The notes beneath the pieces are model-generated. The model made no database searches. It worked only from the letters and a program-made list of their open reading frames with translations, and was not told the DNA's origin. From Wuchereria bancrofti (Eukaryota; Nematoda; Chromadorea; Rhabditida; Onchocercidae), in the NCBI GenBank assembly GCA_005281725.1, contig SSBO01000014.1:1463292-1527291 (forward strand): a stretch of 64,000 bases of DNA. The letters are read 5' to 3'. Below, piece after piece: positions 1 to 14,000 of this stretch (position 1 is the first letter of the stretch; every line of letters begins with the position of its first letter). The position numbers were made by a program, and so were the translations under genes.

Positions 1-2661
1 ATTCGTCCACTTTTTTTCTCTTTTTTTGTAGGTTTATGATTGCTTAACAATTGCCAATTCTTTTTTTCACTTCCAAATATTTGTTGCAAGCATAAAATTT
101 TTTTATTATATGTCAATAAAATTCGATACATAACCTTTGACATGAGATAAGTGTTCTCAATTATTCAAAATTTCATTTCTTAAATTGCTCGAAGGGTTTC
201 GTTTTGATTAATTAATTGCTCACTAATTAAAGATCACAATGCGTTAAAATGCAAATTATGCGGTTAAAAATGGAAATGTAATTTTTTTTGGAGAGAAATT
301 TGTAAATGAATTGCGCTAACCGTCTGAGCGTAATTATTTTCATTTATCAAATTAGTATTCGCCGTTTTGATGTGACCGCAATTTGTTGTACAGTTAACAA
401 AAAATTCAAACACAATTTAAACATTGAAATTATAGCAAACTACAAATCAAAAAAAAAACGGATTAAAACAAATAACATATCGTAAAGAGATAATTAATAC
501 ATACTTTTTGAAATAATAAAAAATTATTTAAACAAGTAATTTGACACCCATAAAAAGATAACACTTAAAAATGAATAAATAACAAATAAAAACACACAAT
601 CAGTTTGAAAAAAAAGTGAAAGAAGCAATGTGGAGCAAAAAAAAAAATAATAATTAATTAAAAATTAGAAAATAAGGATTATAAATTTTATAAAATAAAA
701 ATGCTTTAATGAATATAAAAAGCGAAATGTGCAATTGTTTCGTTAGAATTTCTTCCTATCATTTTTTCAACAATCGGAAATGATAGGAAAGAATTAAAAA
801 ATATTGGAATAAAATAAATTTCTAATTTGTCAATAAATTTGAACAATTATAAAAAAAAATTATAAAAGCTAAGAGAACAAAATGTTGTGAATTTCTAATT
901 GTTTTTGTTCGTTAAATATTTATTAAAATTTGCTAAGACTGATTTTACTAATTAATAACCTAACAATTTCTCTTTTTCTGCTAAAAAATATCAAAATTTT
1001 TCTTTTTTTTTGTTAAATAATTTTACTGATACAAAAAAGAAAAGGAAAGAGGATGAGAAAAAAAAGATGAAACGATTATTTACAATTGATAAATTAATTT
1101 TTTGAAAATTTCATAAGAATTTGCATATGAAAAAATGCATGGTTCACATAGAAATTGCACATAGCAATTATATTAATCTTTTTTTTTTACTTTTTATTGT
1201 TATAATAAATTGATCATTCAATAAGAATAGCAATAACAATAATAAGAGAAAAATCAATTATATGCGGTCAATGAAATGCCGTGTGAAATGATTGAATAAA
1301 TTTTGCGAAAAATTTTTGTCAATCATTTTTATAAAAAGAAAAAAATGTGCAAGAGAGAGAGAGAGAAAAAAACAATTCGTTAATAAAAAGTAAACAAATA
1401 ATTCAATTATTAAAGTAAATAAGCAATTTAAATGTGGTTAATCACATCTTTTTATCATATCAATTCACTTCGATATTATATGAAATTGATTATTTTTATG
1501 ATTAGATAATAAAAAATTTTAAATTCTACTGCTTAAATATAATTAAATAAGTATGTGATGTGAAAGTATTTTGTGAAAACGTTTTATTAATTATTAAATT
1601 ATTTGTTTGAATATTTTCATTGAAATATTATAATTTATCTGATATGTTGTTAGCTCATTATAGCTTAATTTAAAATTTATCTTTTGACTTGTTAGAAAAA
1701 TATTTAAGGAATATATTTTCATTCATATAACATCGACTAGTAATATTTAATTAAAAGTCTTTTTTTATAGCCAACTTAAAAAAATGTAAAATAATTAGAA
1801 CAACATTTTTTATTTTATTTCTTATTGATTTTATAAGTGATAATTTAATGATACATTTATAATTCAATGCATATAATACTACAAATATTTCACCGCACTA
1901 TTAATGCTATTATTATTATTATAATTATTATAATTTAATATTATTGTTATACTAATTGTTATTGTTATTATTACTATTTATTATCATTATTGTTATTGTC
2001 GTTATTATTTGTTATTATCATTTATTTTGACATTATGATTCATTCAAGACTGATAATTCTTCATTTTTCAAAATATGAATGCTCGTCTAATCCTAAAAAT
2101 AACATTCAACTTTCGTTTTTTTTTTCTTTTTTTTTAACAATACAATTTTGTGAGAGATTTAATTAAATAAGAAAATGGATATGATAGATTTGCTATCATG
2201 ATTTAATAAATTTTTACCATATTCTATTTCAATTTTTTTAAATATTAAAAATTTTGATTATGAAAAAATCCCTTTTTTCCTGAAACCACATGTTTTCCAT
2301 TCTACAAATTCTTATTTATCTAAAAAAAAAAACAAAAAGCACGTAATCATTATTTTTTAACATTTTATTAATATTAGAATAGTAATATTGGACGTAAAAT
2401 CTTTGATGTGATATTTTCAATGTATTTTATTTATGTTAGCATAATCATATTTTGTAACATCTTAAAATAAAAAAAGTAAGAAGTAAGAAGCAAAAAAAAA
2501 TGTAAAATAAATTAAACAAATTATAAAATAAAATAAAAATTTAATAAAAACAATTATAAAAAAAATTTAATATTTATAAAATTAAAATGATTTATAAAAT
2601 AAAACAGCCCAAGTTAATTTATTAAACAAAACAAATGATCAACTGATTAATAAAACAAAAC

Positions 2662-2752
2662 AGTCAATTGATTTATAAAATGAGATGGTTAATTGATTTA
2701 TAAAATGAAATGGTTAATTGATTTATAAAATGAAATGGTTAATTGATCTATA
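2662..2752. repeat. 25-bp tandem repeat, about 3.5 copies
   Basis: The unit, roughly GGTTAATTGATTTATAAAAT plus GAAAT, repeats with a 25-base period and few mismatches. A decayed copy lies just upstream. It is a simple minisatellite in the upstream region with no coding content. Confidence 0.8.
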
Positions 2753-3085
2753 AAAAAACGATCAGTGCATAAATTTATATACAAATACACCCATTTACAG
2801 ATATAAAAAAATTTTGAATTTGTACGGTTTGATTAGTTGATTTGTATGGGTTTATTTCGGGTTGTTCGATGGCATAAATTGAAGCGATCCTTTTTTTTTT
2901 TTTCTTTTTCTTACCCTTTCGGTTCGTCCTTCATTTCAACAACCTTTTTTTTTTCTTTTTTTATAATACAATTCCGTAATCTTGTCATTATCATCACACT
3001 AACCTTTCATTCCTTTATCTTTTTTTTTCTTGCAACTTTAGTTGCGTCATTTACGTAATAGAATATATATTTATATTTTTACTAT

Positions 3086-3223
3086 TATTATTCAACGTGG
3101 CATTACTATTATTATACGTGATCCTCTTTATTATTATACGTGATTTTTTTTTTCATTATTATTAGACGTAACAATATATATTTACTATTATTATACGTGA
3201 TCTTCTTTATTATTATACGTGAT
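3086..3223. repeat. ATTATTATACGTGAT repeat cluster
   Basis: Four near-copies of ATTATTATACGTGAT are separated by short T-rich or ATATATTTA spacers. Related variants with ACGTGG and ACGTAA lie between and before them. The repeated ACGTGA core is unusual in such AT-rich DNA. No function is implied by the sequence alone. Confidence 0.7.
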
Positions 3224-6200
3224 ATTTATGCTTTTTAATTAATTTGAAATGCTCAACATGTTTTTTAAAATGAAAATAAATAATTAAAATAAGAATATTG
3301 AAAATAATATACGAAATAAGGTAAAAGTGTCTTCATTTCCTTTTTTTGTTTTATTTTCAAATTTATTTTCGAGAAAGTTTTTTTCTTCTTTCCCTTTCTT
3401 GTATATAATTTATTCCTCTTATACTTTCTCTCTACTATTATTATAAATTATTTCATTTTACTAAATGAGAGGAGAAAAAAAAGCAAATAAAAATTTTATG
3501 CTAAAAAGGAAATTAATTTGAATTAGACAAATTTTTGAAATGAAATCAATAAATTTTGTCATTTTAAATAATGTATAATAAAAAAATTATGCATAATAAT
3601 AAATAAAAATGATGAAATGAAAGCGATTTGTGCCTTTTACAAAAAAATAAAAATGAAAAAGCGATTTGTGCCTTTTGCAATTTATTAGCTAAAATGTTAA
3701 AATGTCAGCATAAAAAGATATTTGCGACAAAATTTTATATTTGCAAATTTTTTAAATCAAATTTTTCTATACGGAAATAGAAAAGAAAGAAAATAAGACG
3801 TTTTAATGAACAAATAAGTAATAGAAGTGAAAAAAGGAAAGAAAAGATAGCAAAAACGAGAAGAGAAAAAAGAAAAGAGGAAATAAATTTAAAAAAAAAA
3901 AAAATAAGAAATGGATTAAATGTGTAACTATACGAAATTACCAATTTCCATTTTAAATTTATGCTTTTAATGCTTATATCGATTTAAATGTAAAATTTTG
4001 GGCAATATTAGCAGTATGCATGCATATATATAAGCATGCATCAATCATTTTATAAGTCAAAAATATGTCACAGAAATTAGAGAATTTAAATGTGGCATAG
4101 AATATTTCGAAAATTTTGAAAAATTTTTCCTTTTCAAATTATCTTCATTCCTTATCATCTGTATGTATAATAATATGTCTTGCTAGTTCCCTTCTAGGTT
4201 AAATTTTTAATTTCTATCTAACACATATTTTGCATTTTCAATTTCTAAAATATATATAGCAATTAAAAGAAAAAGGAAAGAAAAAGAATCATTCATATTT
4301 ATTCGTCTTTTCAAATTTATTTTCCATCAAATTTATCAAAATTTTTTTTTCATCATTTTTCTTGTTTTTTTTTCTTTCTTTTTTTTTAAATGATGTTTAA
4401 ATTTTTTAGTATTCTAATAGCATTTTTAATAAGAAATGTTTTTTTTTTCCTTTGAAATGAAACGTTTTGATGCAAAAAAAATTTTTCCTGATAAAGAAAT
4501 ATACACATGTATTGTTAAACTTATAATTTTAATTAAAATTAAATATTTAGTAAAAGTTCCTTTTCTCGTTTTTGTTTGAAAAATTTAATTCCATAAACTA
4601 ATATAATTAAAAAGAATATTGTTTGCGTCTTTTCTTTTTTTCTTATTCATTCATTTTATTATTAGTAATTTCTGGTTTTTCATCGGTTGTAAAAAAAATT
4701 CGGAATTTTCTAATTTTCTCTTTTTTTTCTCTTTTCAAATTTCAAATTCATTTATTATCTAATTTGAAATGGATATTGAAAATTTTAATTTCTTTTTTAA
4801 CAGTATTTATTTCAAAAAGCAAAATTTAAAAAGGAAAGAAATTAAAAATTTAAATGCCATTTGCACTGGAACAAATAAATGATACGTGAAAAGATAATCA
4901 ATATAATATAGTGATAACTTCTACTACGAATCAAAATATATTCTCACTTATGATTTGATTATTTTAATTAATTTATTTTTTTTGTAGATTATTTAAATAT
5001 AGTAATAAATAAAATAAATTTGAAATAAAATAAATTTTTAAATATAGTAATAAAAATTTAAATTTGAATAAATAAATTGTTAAATAATAGTTTTTGTTTG
5101 CAAAATCAAACCTTGACCTTTCTTATCTCTTTTTTTTCCTTTTTCTGCAAATGAAACGAATTAAAAGGTCAAAATGGAAAAAAACAATAATCTTTAATTA
5201 AATTTATTGAATGATTTTGGTTAATGCGATAGTTTATCATATTTAATTGATATAATAGATTTATAAAAAGTTTTCAAAAAGAAAAACCACTAATTTTCAA
5301 ATTTAATCAAAAATAATTTAAACTTCTATATGTGTGTAATTTGATACATTCATCAAATTGCTACCTTTTTTTTAATTTTAATACAAAAAAAATGAAAAAA
5401 ATATTTTTATATATTATTATTGATTTAAGGAAGTTATAAAGATCAAATTTTAAAATAAAAATCTTGAAAAAATTGCATAAAATTTATTTAGTGAAAATTT
5501 TGATGTAACATTTTTCTTAAATCTTATAAATTTTCTATATTGACAAACATTTTGTGTTTTATTATTATTTTCACGTGCGTCATACCATGTATTAATTTCA
5601 CGCATAAATGTTGCGTTATTGCATATATCATTTATTATTAAGTAATAATTATAAATCATTGTTTATATAATTGAAATTTCATTTCAGATATAAAAAGAAA
5701 AATTTAAAAAAGAAAAAATTTAGTTATTTTTATAAATATTTCTTTTAACTTAAATCATAAATTTACATTTATTGTTTTATTTTTTATTTATTTATTTTTT
5801 TGATATGCTATTGTTAACTAAAGCAATATCAAAGATATAAAATATAATATAGAATATCAAAGATATTAAAGATATAATGTCAAATTCATTTCATCAAAAA
5901 TAATTTCATTTCCTGTTCCCTTCTTCTGCTTTTTCATTTCCAATTTAATATTCCTCAATGTTAAATTATCCTTTCTATTAGGTGTGAATTAATTTTTTTT
6001 TGTATAAAAATTTAATTTAATTTTTTGTTTTGCTATATAACTTTTATAAATTACTGCTAATTTTTTGAATAATTCATTTCTTCTTTTAAATCTTCCACGT
6101 TGCGTCACATTTAATAGCAATTGGCATAAATTTGTTTTTGGTTTTTTTTTTTCAAATCTTTATTAAATTACGAATTATTTAAAGTGCTAAGGTAATAAAA

Positions 6201-6488
6201 AGTATCAAAATTTGAAAGAAAGTAAAATCGAAAGAAAAATTAAAAGAGAAAATTTTAGATCGTAATTATTTATTTAATTTTGAAATTATAGTTAACCAAA
6301 TTTAAATAGCATTTTTTTTTTGTTCATTAAATAGAAAACTTATAGCTTTAAACTATTATTTATAAATTTTAAAGCCATTTTGCTATGTCCATACGAACTT
6401 CTTTCTCTCTTTTTTTGAGAAATTTGTTATTTGGCATTTTAATAAGAATGAAATTATCAATTTTAATATGATATCATATTGAATATTG

Positions 6489-6797
6489 CATTTATTCAAT
6501 TAATTTTATAAAAAAATTTTAATTTTAATTTTTCACGCAATACTTTGAAAGATATTTGAAAAAATTTTCATTTTAGCACATATTCAATTATCATTGAAAA
6601 ATTTTGCTATTTATATGACTAATACAACTTTTTCCTATTTTTNCATTTATTCAATTAATTTTATAAAAAAATTTTAATTTTAATTTTTCACGCAATACTT
6701 TGAAAGATATTTGAAAAAATTTTCATTTTAGCACATATTCAATTATCATTGAAAAATTTTGCTATTTATATGACTAATACAACTTTTTCCTATTTTT
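6489..6797. repeat. Exact 154-bp direct duplication around an N (likely assembly join)
   Basis: Bases 6489-6642 and 6644-6797 appear identical, with a single N at 6643 between them. Two perfect adjacent copies joined by an ambiguous base are typical of two contig ends that overlap but were not merged. True tandem duplication cannot be excluded. Confidence 0.85.
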
Positions 6798-8007
6798 TTT
6801 GACATTTTAAATTTTTACAATTCATTTACTTTTTATGAAATTTAAAATTATAAATTTATTAAATGCTTGTACTTTTCATTTCATCATCGTCCTTTTTTCT
6901 TTTTCTTTTACCTTTACACACATATACATATTGTATCAGATATTTTATTTTATTTTAGGTAATTCGAGGTTAAAAGAAGAGAAAATTTCGGGAGGAAAAG
7001 AAAGTGATATTCTGATAATATTATCAAAAATTGAAACTTATCATATTCTCTCATTAAAATTAAACATTTTATAAATAAAATTTTGAAAAAAAAAATTGCA
7101 TGAAAAGTAAAGAAACTTTAACAATTTAACAGAGAAAAAAACCGAAATAATATTTCGTTTTTTTTTTTTTTTTTTTTTTGAAAAAAAAGCGAAGAAAAAA
7201 GTGAAAGTACCGCCCTCTTTTTCATCTTCTTTACTTCCTCATTTTTGCCTTAATTTTACAACGGATATTTGCTCTATTGGCTATTGTTGGCTCTATTTAT
7301 TGGCTACTAAGCCTAGCTGATGGAACATTTCTTGGCCAAGAAAAATGATATCGTAGCAAATGATTGAAATTAATCAATCATTTGGAATTGTTTAGTGATA
7401 ATAATAATTATTTCATCAATGAAAAATTTTCACATCGATATTATTGCCAATATTGCTAATTGTAAAATATCAATTACAACAATTCGATATTACATTACAA
7501 TAATACGAAATTATTGTTTTATTTGCAATTGCGATTATTAATTTCAAATTCTTTCAAAAAAAATTTTCTTTTTATTTTTCTAAATAATTGCATCATTATT
7601 CCATAAATTCGACTAACTAATTATTTTCATCGATATTTTCTATTCATTCGAATGAATTCGAAATTTTTTATTGTTTCGAATTTGACAATATTACGACGAA
7701 GTGTTATTACATTTTAAAAAGTGAACTAATTGAAAATTGTTGATTTCAATTGAAATTAAATTAATTCTAATCTAATCAAAACTGATCTGCTATATTCTAT
7801 ATTTTACTGCAACAAATTTCTTCTTTAATAAATTGACTGAATTGAATTGAAGTGTACATTTCAAATTCCAATTGAACTGAAAAACTAATATTTTGTTTGA
7901 TTTTCTGGACGAAATGCTAAATGATACTATTAGCAAATATTGAATTATTAATCTGAATTTTTTCAAAAAAAAAAAAAAATTATAATTACAAATTGAAATT
8001 GGATGCT

Positions 8008-8098
8008 ATGACGAAAACTGTACGATTGTATCTACCTTTTTTACTACTGTATATTATAATTTTCAACGTTTTAAGCATTGATTTAAATGCACCCGGAG
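8008..8098 (+). CDS. cle-1: Collagen XVIII exon 1: start codon and signal peptide
   Basis: The exon reads [20 protein letters not shown] and then [10 protein letters not shown] before donor GTCAGT at 8099. It has a basic N-region, a hydrophobic core and a likely signal cleavage near residue 24. It ends in phase 1 and pairs with exon 2 after a 7.3-kb intron. No clear trans-splice acceptor lies just upstream, so the transcript start is unknown. A tiny upstream ATG frame (8003-8011) overlaps the start. Confidence 0.8.
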
Positions 8099-11000
8099 GT
8101 CAGTCCATGAGTTTAATATTATTAAATTGTTATATCTTTTATAATTCACAAATTAAATTAAATTAATAAATATGTTTATTGATATCATTATTACTTATAA
8201 GAATTAAATGTAAAATGTTAATTAATGTTTTTAATCTTTTTTTCATTAGCTTTTAAGTAAATTTAATTAGAATTAATTAATTGTTGTAATTATGATCAAT
8301 CGTTATAATTATTATAAAAATTTTAAATGCAAAAAAAATTGTGTAAATATTTCTTTTTAAATAAAAATAATTGAAGAGATATTTTGTTTCGTTTTCATTG
8401 TATTACTTTTTAACAATCATAAATTTTTTTTTTTTTGTGTGTGTTATTTGTTATTTGCATCAATAGTCCTTAAGCATAATCAATCGTTGGCTATTTATTT
8501 AAATTTAAATTTAAAGTTAAATTATAATATTTTATAATTAATTAAGTTTTTTAGCAAAAAATTTTGCATTTCAACTTATTTCTTCTAATTTGAAAGCCTT
8601 CAGATTGATTTCTTTTTTTCTTGTATACTTTTTTGCTCTTTGAGAAAAAAAAAGAAATCCTATGATATAAATTTGTCATTGAAGTAAAATGAAATCAAAA
8701 TGATATGATAAATAGAAGAAAGAGAGAGAGAGAGAGAAAGAGAAAGAAAAGGAAAGAATGATTAAAGAATATTAATCTTTTGTTAATTTAATTTAAACAA
8801 TAAGTCTTAGTTCGTATAAAATTTTGAAAATTTTGACGTACGAACGTTAATTATTGTATAACGTAGAAAAAAGTTTAGATTTGAAAAAAAGCACATAGTG
8901 TTGAATGTTTTAAATGATATTAATGATAAAAGATTAGATAACATTTACGTGAAAAACGCTGATATTTTGCGGAGTTTCTACGTGAAATGTGTTTACATTT
9001 TTAATAAATTAGCAATATCATATTTTATTATAAAGTATTATTATAACAATAGTATAAACAAATGATCATTTTACAATTTTTTTTTCTTTTGGATAAAAAT
9101 TTATACTAAGAATTAAATTTAATTTTGTTTAAAATATTATAGGATAAAAAAATTTTAGAAAATATTGATTAAACCAGGAAAAATTAAGGAGGAAAAATGG
9201 AAAATAATTAGCGGAAAAGAAAAAAAAATACTACTTTACTCTTTTATAAAATGATTTTACTTTTTGTTTTTCGGATTTTTTACCAATCAATATTTTTCAT
9301 TGGGGAGAAAAAAGTAAAAAAAAAATTTTTCAGCAAAAATTTTTTCGTCTACCTTTTTTCTTCAACAAATTCATCCTTATTTTTTTTTTTTTATAAAAAA
9401 CTAACAATTTTCTTTCTTTCTTTGTTACTTCGTTCTTTGTTTTTTTTTTCTAAAGTTGTTTAAATAAAATTTTTTTTAGGTTTTTCTTTTCCTTTGCTTT
9501 TAATTAAATGTAAAATATTTTAATATTAATCTATTTAAAATTAGAAAAGTAATACATTCGTACTATTTTCTTTTTTTGAAAAAGAAGAAAAAGTTTTTAT
9601 CAATTAATAATTTAACTGAAACAATTTAAAAAATGTTTCTAACTGTTTTTTCATTTTTTTTTAATTCGTTTTTTTCTTACCTTTCTGAAACACAAATAGA
9701 TTTTGTGGGCATCCGTCTTTTTTTTTCTTCAGTTTTTTTTTTCTTTTTTTTTAAAGAAAAAGAACATAAATTAAAGAAAAGTGAAGATGGGGAAAAAACG
9801 AAGTAATAAAAGTTTTTCTAAAGTCATAAATTATTTTGATCTTTGAGAGGGAAAAGACAAAAGTGGAAATTGTGGGGAGAAAAATAAAATGAATGAATGA
9901 AATGAATAAAGAAATTTAAAAAAAAAATTAAATGAATTCAAAAAAATTAAAATGAAAGGGACACTCTTTTTTCCATAAAAATCTAATTAAGCATATAATG
10001 ATAAATGATCTGATTAAGAAAAAATTACTTATGAAATGAGAAAAGAAAATTGTTGAATGATGATTTTTTGAGATAGGAATAAAATTTTATGATTCATTGT
10101 TTTTTTTTTTCATTTAAATTTTTCATATGTGAAAGTGTAAAAAATGATTTGATAATTTTTGAAATTTTTGATGATTATCAATGATAACATTGCAAGCATC
10201 GTTTCACGGAAATTGTTAGATCGTTGTAATTTTAATTATTTCTCATATTTATTTAGCTTTTTTTTACTTTTCTCTTTATTTTACTTTTAAAATTAGTAAG
10301 TAATAATAAATTTTAGTGTTAATTTTTTCTGTTAAATTTTTCAATAATAAATTTTTGTTACTGAAAAACTTTCATAAAAATTATTTTTTAATAATAAAAT
10401 TATTTGGTAGATAATTTGATCATGTAATTGACATATCATTCTGTTACTGAATAGGTATGATCAGTATACCTTTAGTAATTCTTAATTTATTTACCCATTC
10501 TTTCCAATTTATTTACCCATCCTTTTTTGTTTCATTTACCCATCATTATATATTGTTTTTGTATTCATTAAATAGGATAACATTGATAAATTATGAACAA
10601 TATGTTAATTAAAATATCACTTATCATTGAAAGATAATTTACCGAGTAGTTGCAGTATTTCCTTTTAATCCAATTTGAATGAATTAGTTTTTTTTATTTT
10701 TTTATTAATATAATTTAAATTAAAGTTAGCTTTTAATGAAATAATTCGTTTTTTTTTGCGAAAAACTTTTTGTTTTTGGTAAATGATAAATTACTTTGAT
10801 TTGTTCGTTTTTTTTTTCGTTGGGATTGAAACGAAAAAAAAATAAACAATGAGATCAAAAGATTAAAAAAATAAGAAGAGAGAAATTTTTCACTTATACT
10901 TGAACTATTTACCAATTTTTTCGTTCTTTTTTTTTTGAAAGATTTTGTGAAAAAATAAAAATAGATTTTCTCATTATTTTTTTTTTTCATAAATGAAAAA

Positions 11001-14000
11001 AGCAATAAAATAAATTCAAGAATTTTTTAATGAAATAAAAATTGTTCTATTCAAAAGTAAACTAAACTACTTGTGTTTTTTAGATTCAAAAAATCAATTT
11101 TGAAATTATTTTTTTGAGCATAAACATTTAAAGTATTTATATGTTTCAGTATAGAATTTTGAATAGTGATATTAACTAATGATAAAAGATAATATCTTGA
11201 ATTATTATTTTATNTTTCATCGGCGCAAATATTTTGTGCAATGCAAAATATTATTCACGCAAATACTTTATATAAATTTTAAATTAGTTTGCAAATTAAT
11301 TATATCAATTAATTACTTTACTTATTTTGAAAAATGCTATGTTAATAATTGTTTTTAATCTTACAAAAAATAGTTTATATATTTCAAATTTAACTCTTAA
11401 AATTTTTCAAAAATTTAAAATCCACAATACATTATAAAATTCTCTTACAGTGAAATTTTAAACGATAAAGCAATTTGTGCTGATTTAAATTTAAAATTGA
11501 AAAACAATATTTGATCTAATCAATTATGTAATTGCAAGAAATTAGTTGCTAAGAAAAATTGCTGATAAATGTTAATTACAAATCAATTACTGATTGATTG
11601 ATAAAATTTAATGTTGTGTTAGTACTAACAATAAATTAATTATCAGTGTTGATAAATACTGATAATTATTGTTAAAGATAAAAATAAAAGCACAAATCGA
11701 CTGTATTAATTGATTTTTTTAATGAACTTTTTCGTTTTTTCTCCATTTCATCTTCCTTTATCACCATTATCATTTTTATTCTTGACCTTTAACCTATCTA
11801 AAGTATCGTTTAGCTAAATTGCAAAAAAATGGATGATTCTAAAAATGAAATGGCATATACAAATTGAATGAAAAAAGCATTGCATGAATCAAAAAAGAGA
11901 AAAAAGAATTGAAAAAAAAATTAAAAATATTGAAATTCTATTTTTTATAAAAATAATTGTTATTTTCCTTTTCTTTTAATTCTTTTTATTTTTAATTTTT
12001 TCAAAATATTTTTTAGATCATTAAACAGTATAATTTTTTTTCTAATATTAGAAACAATATTTTGTTCTTTAGAATTAATAAAAGAAATGATTAGAAATCG
12101 AAAAAAGTAGACAAATGATATGATAAGATAAGAAATCGAATTAGCAAATGAATTAATAAATGAATTGAATATTAACGAATGAAATTGATAAAATAGAAAG
12201 ACTAATGAATATAAAAGCGAAATGAATTATGAAATTACAATAAAATGATATATTGAAGCAAATTAGAATAGATGGATAAAAATAGAATTTTAGAAAGGTG
12301 AAATGAATTTATAATTTAATTTTAATCATAAATATGAAATGAATTGTGATAAGACAAAATGAAATTAAAAGGTAGAATAACTAATTGATTTATTGATTGA
12401 TTAGTCGATTGATTGATCGATCAATTGACTGATTGAGTGATAGATCATCAATTAGCTGCAAAATTAATATTTTGATATGTATAACTTTAATATTTTTTGC
12501 ATGTATTTTAATAATTTTTATATCTAATATTTTTTATATACTTTTTTAATATTTGTTTTTATATGTATAACTTTTCCAGAAAGAGTAAAATAAAAGAAAA
12601 AACAAAAATAACGGAATATTTTGAAATATTAATTTCATAAAACATTGATTCTATATTTCTGTCAATAATTTATTTGTTTTTTTCCTCATTTTATAATAAT
12701 TCAAAATGAAAATTGTTAAAAAAAAAGTTCCCCGATGTTTGCAACAATTAATTTTCTTCAATTATTCATGACTTATTATTAATTTAACCTTTCATTATGT
12801 ATGTATTTTATGCCATAATTTTTAGTATAATTTTTTATTTTTGTTTTTTAAATTTTTAGTTTTAGTTTAAATCTATTTTATTTTATTTTATAAGAGTTCA
12901 TGCTAATTAAAATTATCATAGTTTTTGTTAATTTTTACGCTATAATAATTTTTTCTTTCCAATTTTTTTCTTTTTTTGAAGTATTTAATAAATGATATAA
13001 ATAACTAATGATCAAAGTGAATTCATAGACAAATAATAGTTCGACACTTTTGCCTTTTTTTAGCTTCTTAAATTTAATTAAAATTTTTTATCTAATATAA
13101 TCTATCATAAATTATTTTCATAAAAATGGTTTTTACGTGAAAGAAAATTGTTTTTAAAAATTGTTTTTGATTTATTTCAAACGATCAAAAATAAAATGGA
13201 TAAAATCAAATTAGATTTAAATAAAAGAATGAAAAATCTAAGCTATTACTTCAATTTTTTTTACGATTTAAATATGCACATTATTTCAAGTAATTTCACT
13301 ATTTTTCTCATTTTTCTTTTCTCAAATATTTTTTTTTTTTTTTTTGAATAAATAACATCCGATTGTGAAATTTATCCCTTGGGATTATTTCACTCATTTC
13401 AAATTTAACATTTATGTAAATTTGAGTCATAGAAACATCCATTTTTTCCCTTTCTTTTCTATTTTTTAACTTTCTCTTAAAAGCTAATACAATAACAAAT
13501 ACACGCATATTAGCTATCATTGTAAAATAGCAAATATCAAAGTTATAGCAAAAAAGTTTTGCTAATACAATAAGTTAAACAGTAAATGTATGTATGTGAT
13601 ATTGTTAAAATAACAAAAAAGACAATTAATTCATTAAAATGGAAAAAAAATCATACATATAAGTGATAAGTTATCATTTCAAAAATCGATTTCTATTTTC
13701 AAATAAAATTTTAAAATTTCATATAGTTGTTTGCTACATTGTTTGTGATGAAAAAGAAACGGCTTGATTGATTGATTTATTGATTTATTGATTGATTGAT
13801 TTTCTTCGCTTTGTTCATCAGAAATTTGCATTTTTCACTACAAATAAATCCCAATAGGCAATTTTTACGCGAAATGCCAAATATTTTATAGTCGAAAAAT
13901 TTTTTAAATGCCATAAGAAGATGAATTGCATATGGTATATGGGGAAGATTATTTGTTTGAGCATAAAATAATCTATGAGAAATTATTGAAATAGCAATGA

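Larger units (their letters stand above)
1..8007. other. AT-rich upstream region without a recognisable gene
   Basis: This 8-kb stretch is dominated by homopolymer A/T runs, ATT/TTA triplet strings (for example about 1900-2010) and short tandem repeats. Open frames here are short and rich in Phe, Ile, Lys and Asn, as expected from AT-rich noncoding DNA. No splice-framed run of conserved-looking peptide was found on either strand. It should contain the promoter of the collagen gene that starts at 8008, but no core promoter motif stands out. Confidence 0.6.

Noticed and set aside
10733..11005. Minus-strand ORF of 90 codons rich in Lys/Phe/Ser
   Set aside because: It is generated by T/A homopolymer runs; no domain or ribosomal/transcript context.
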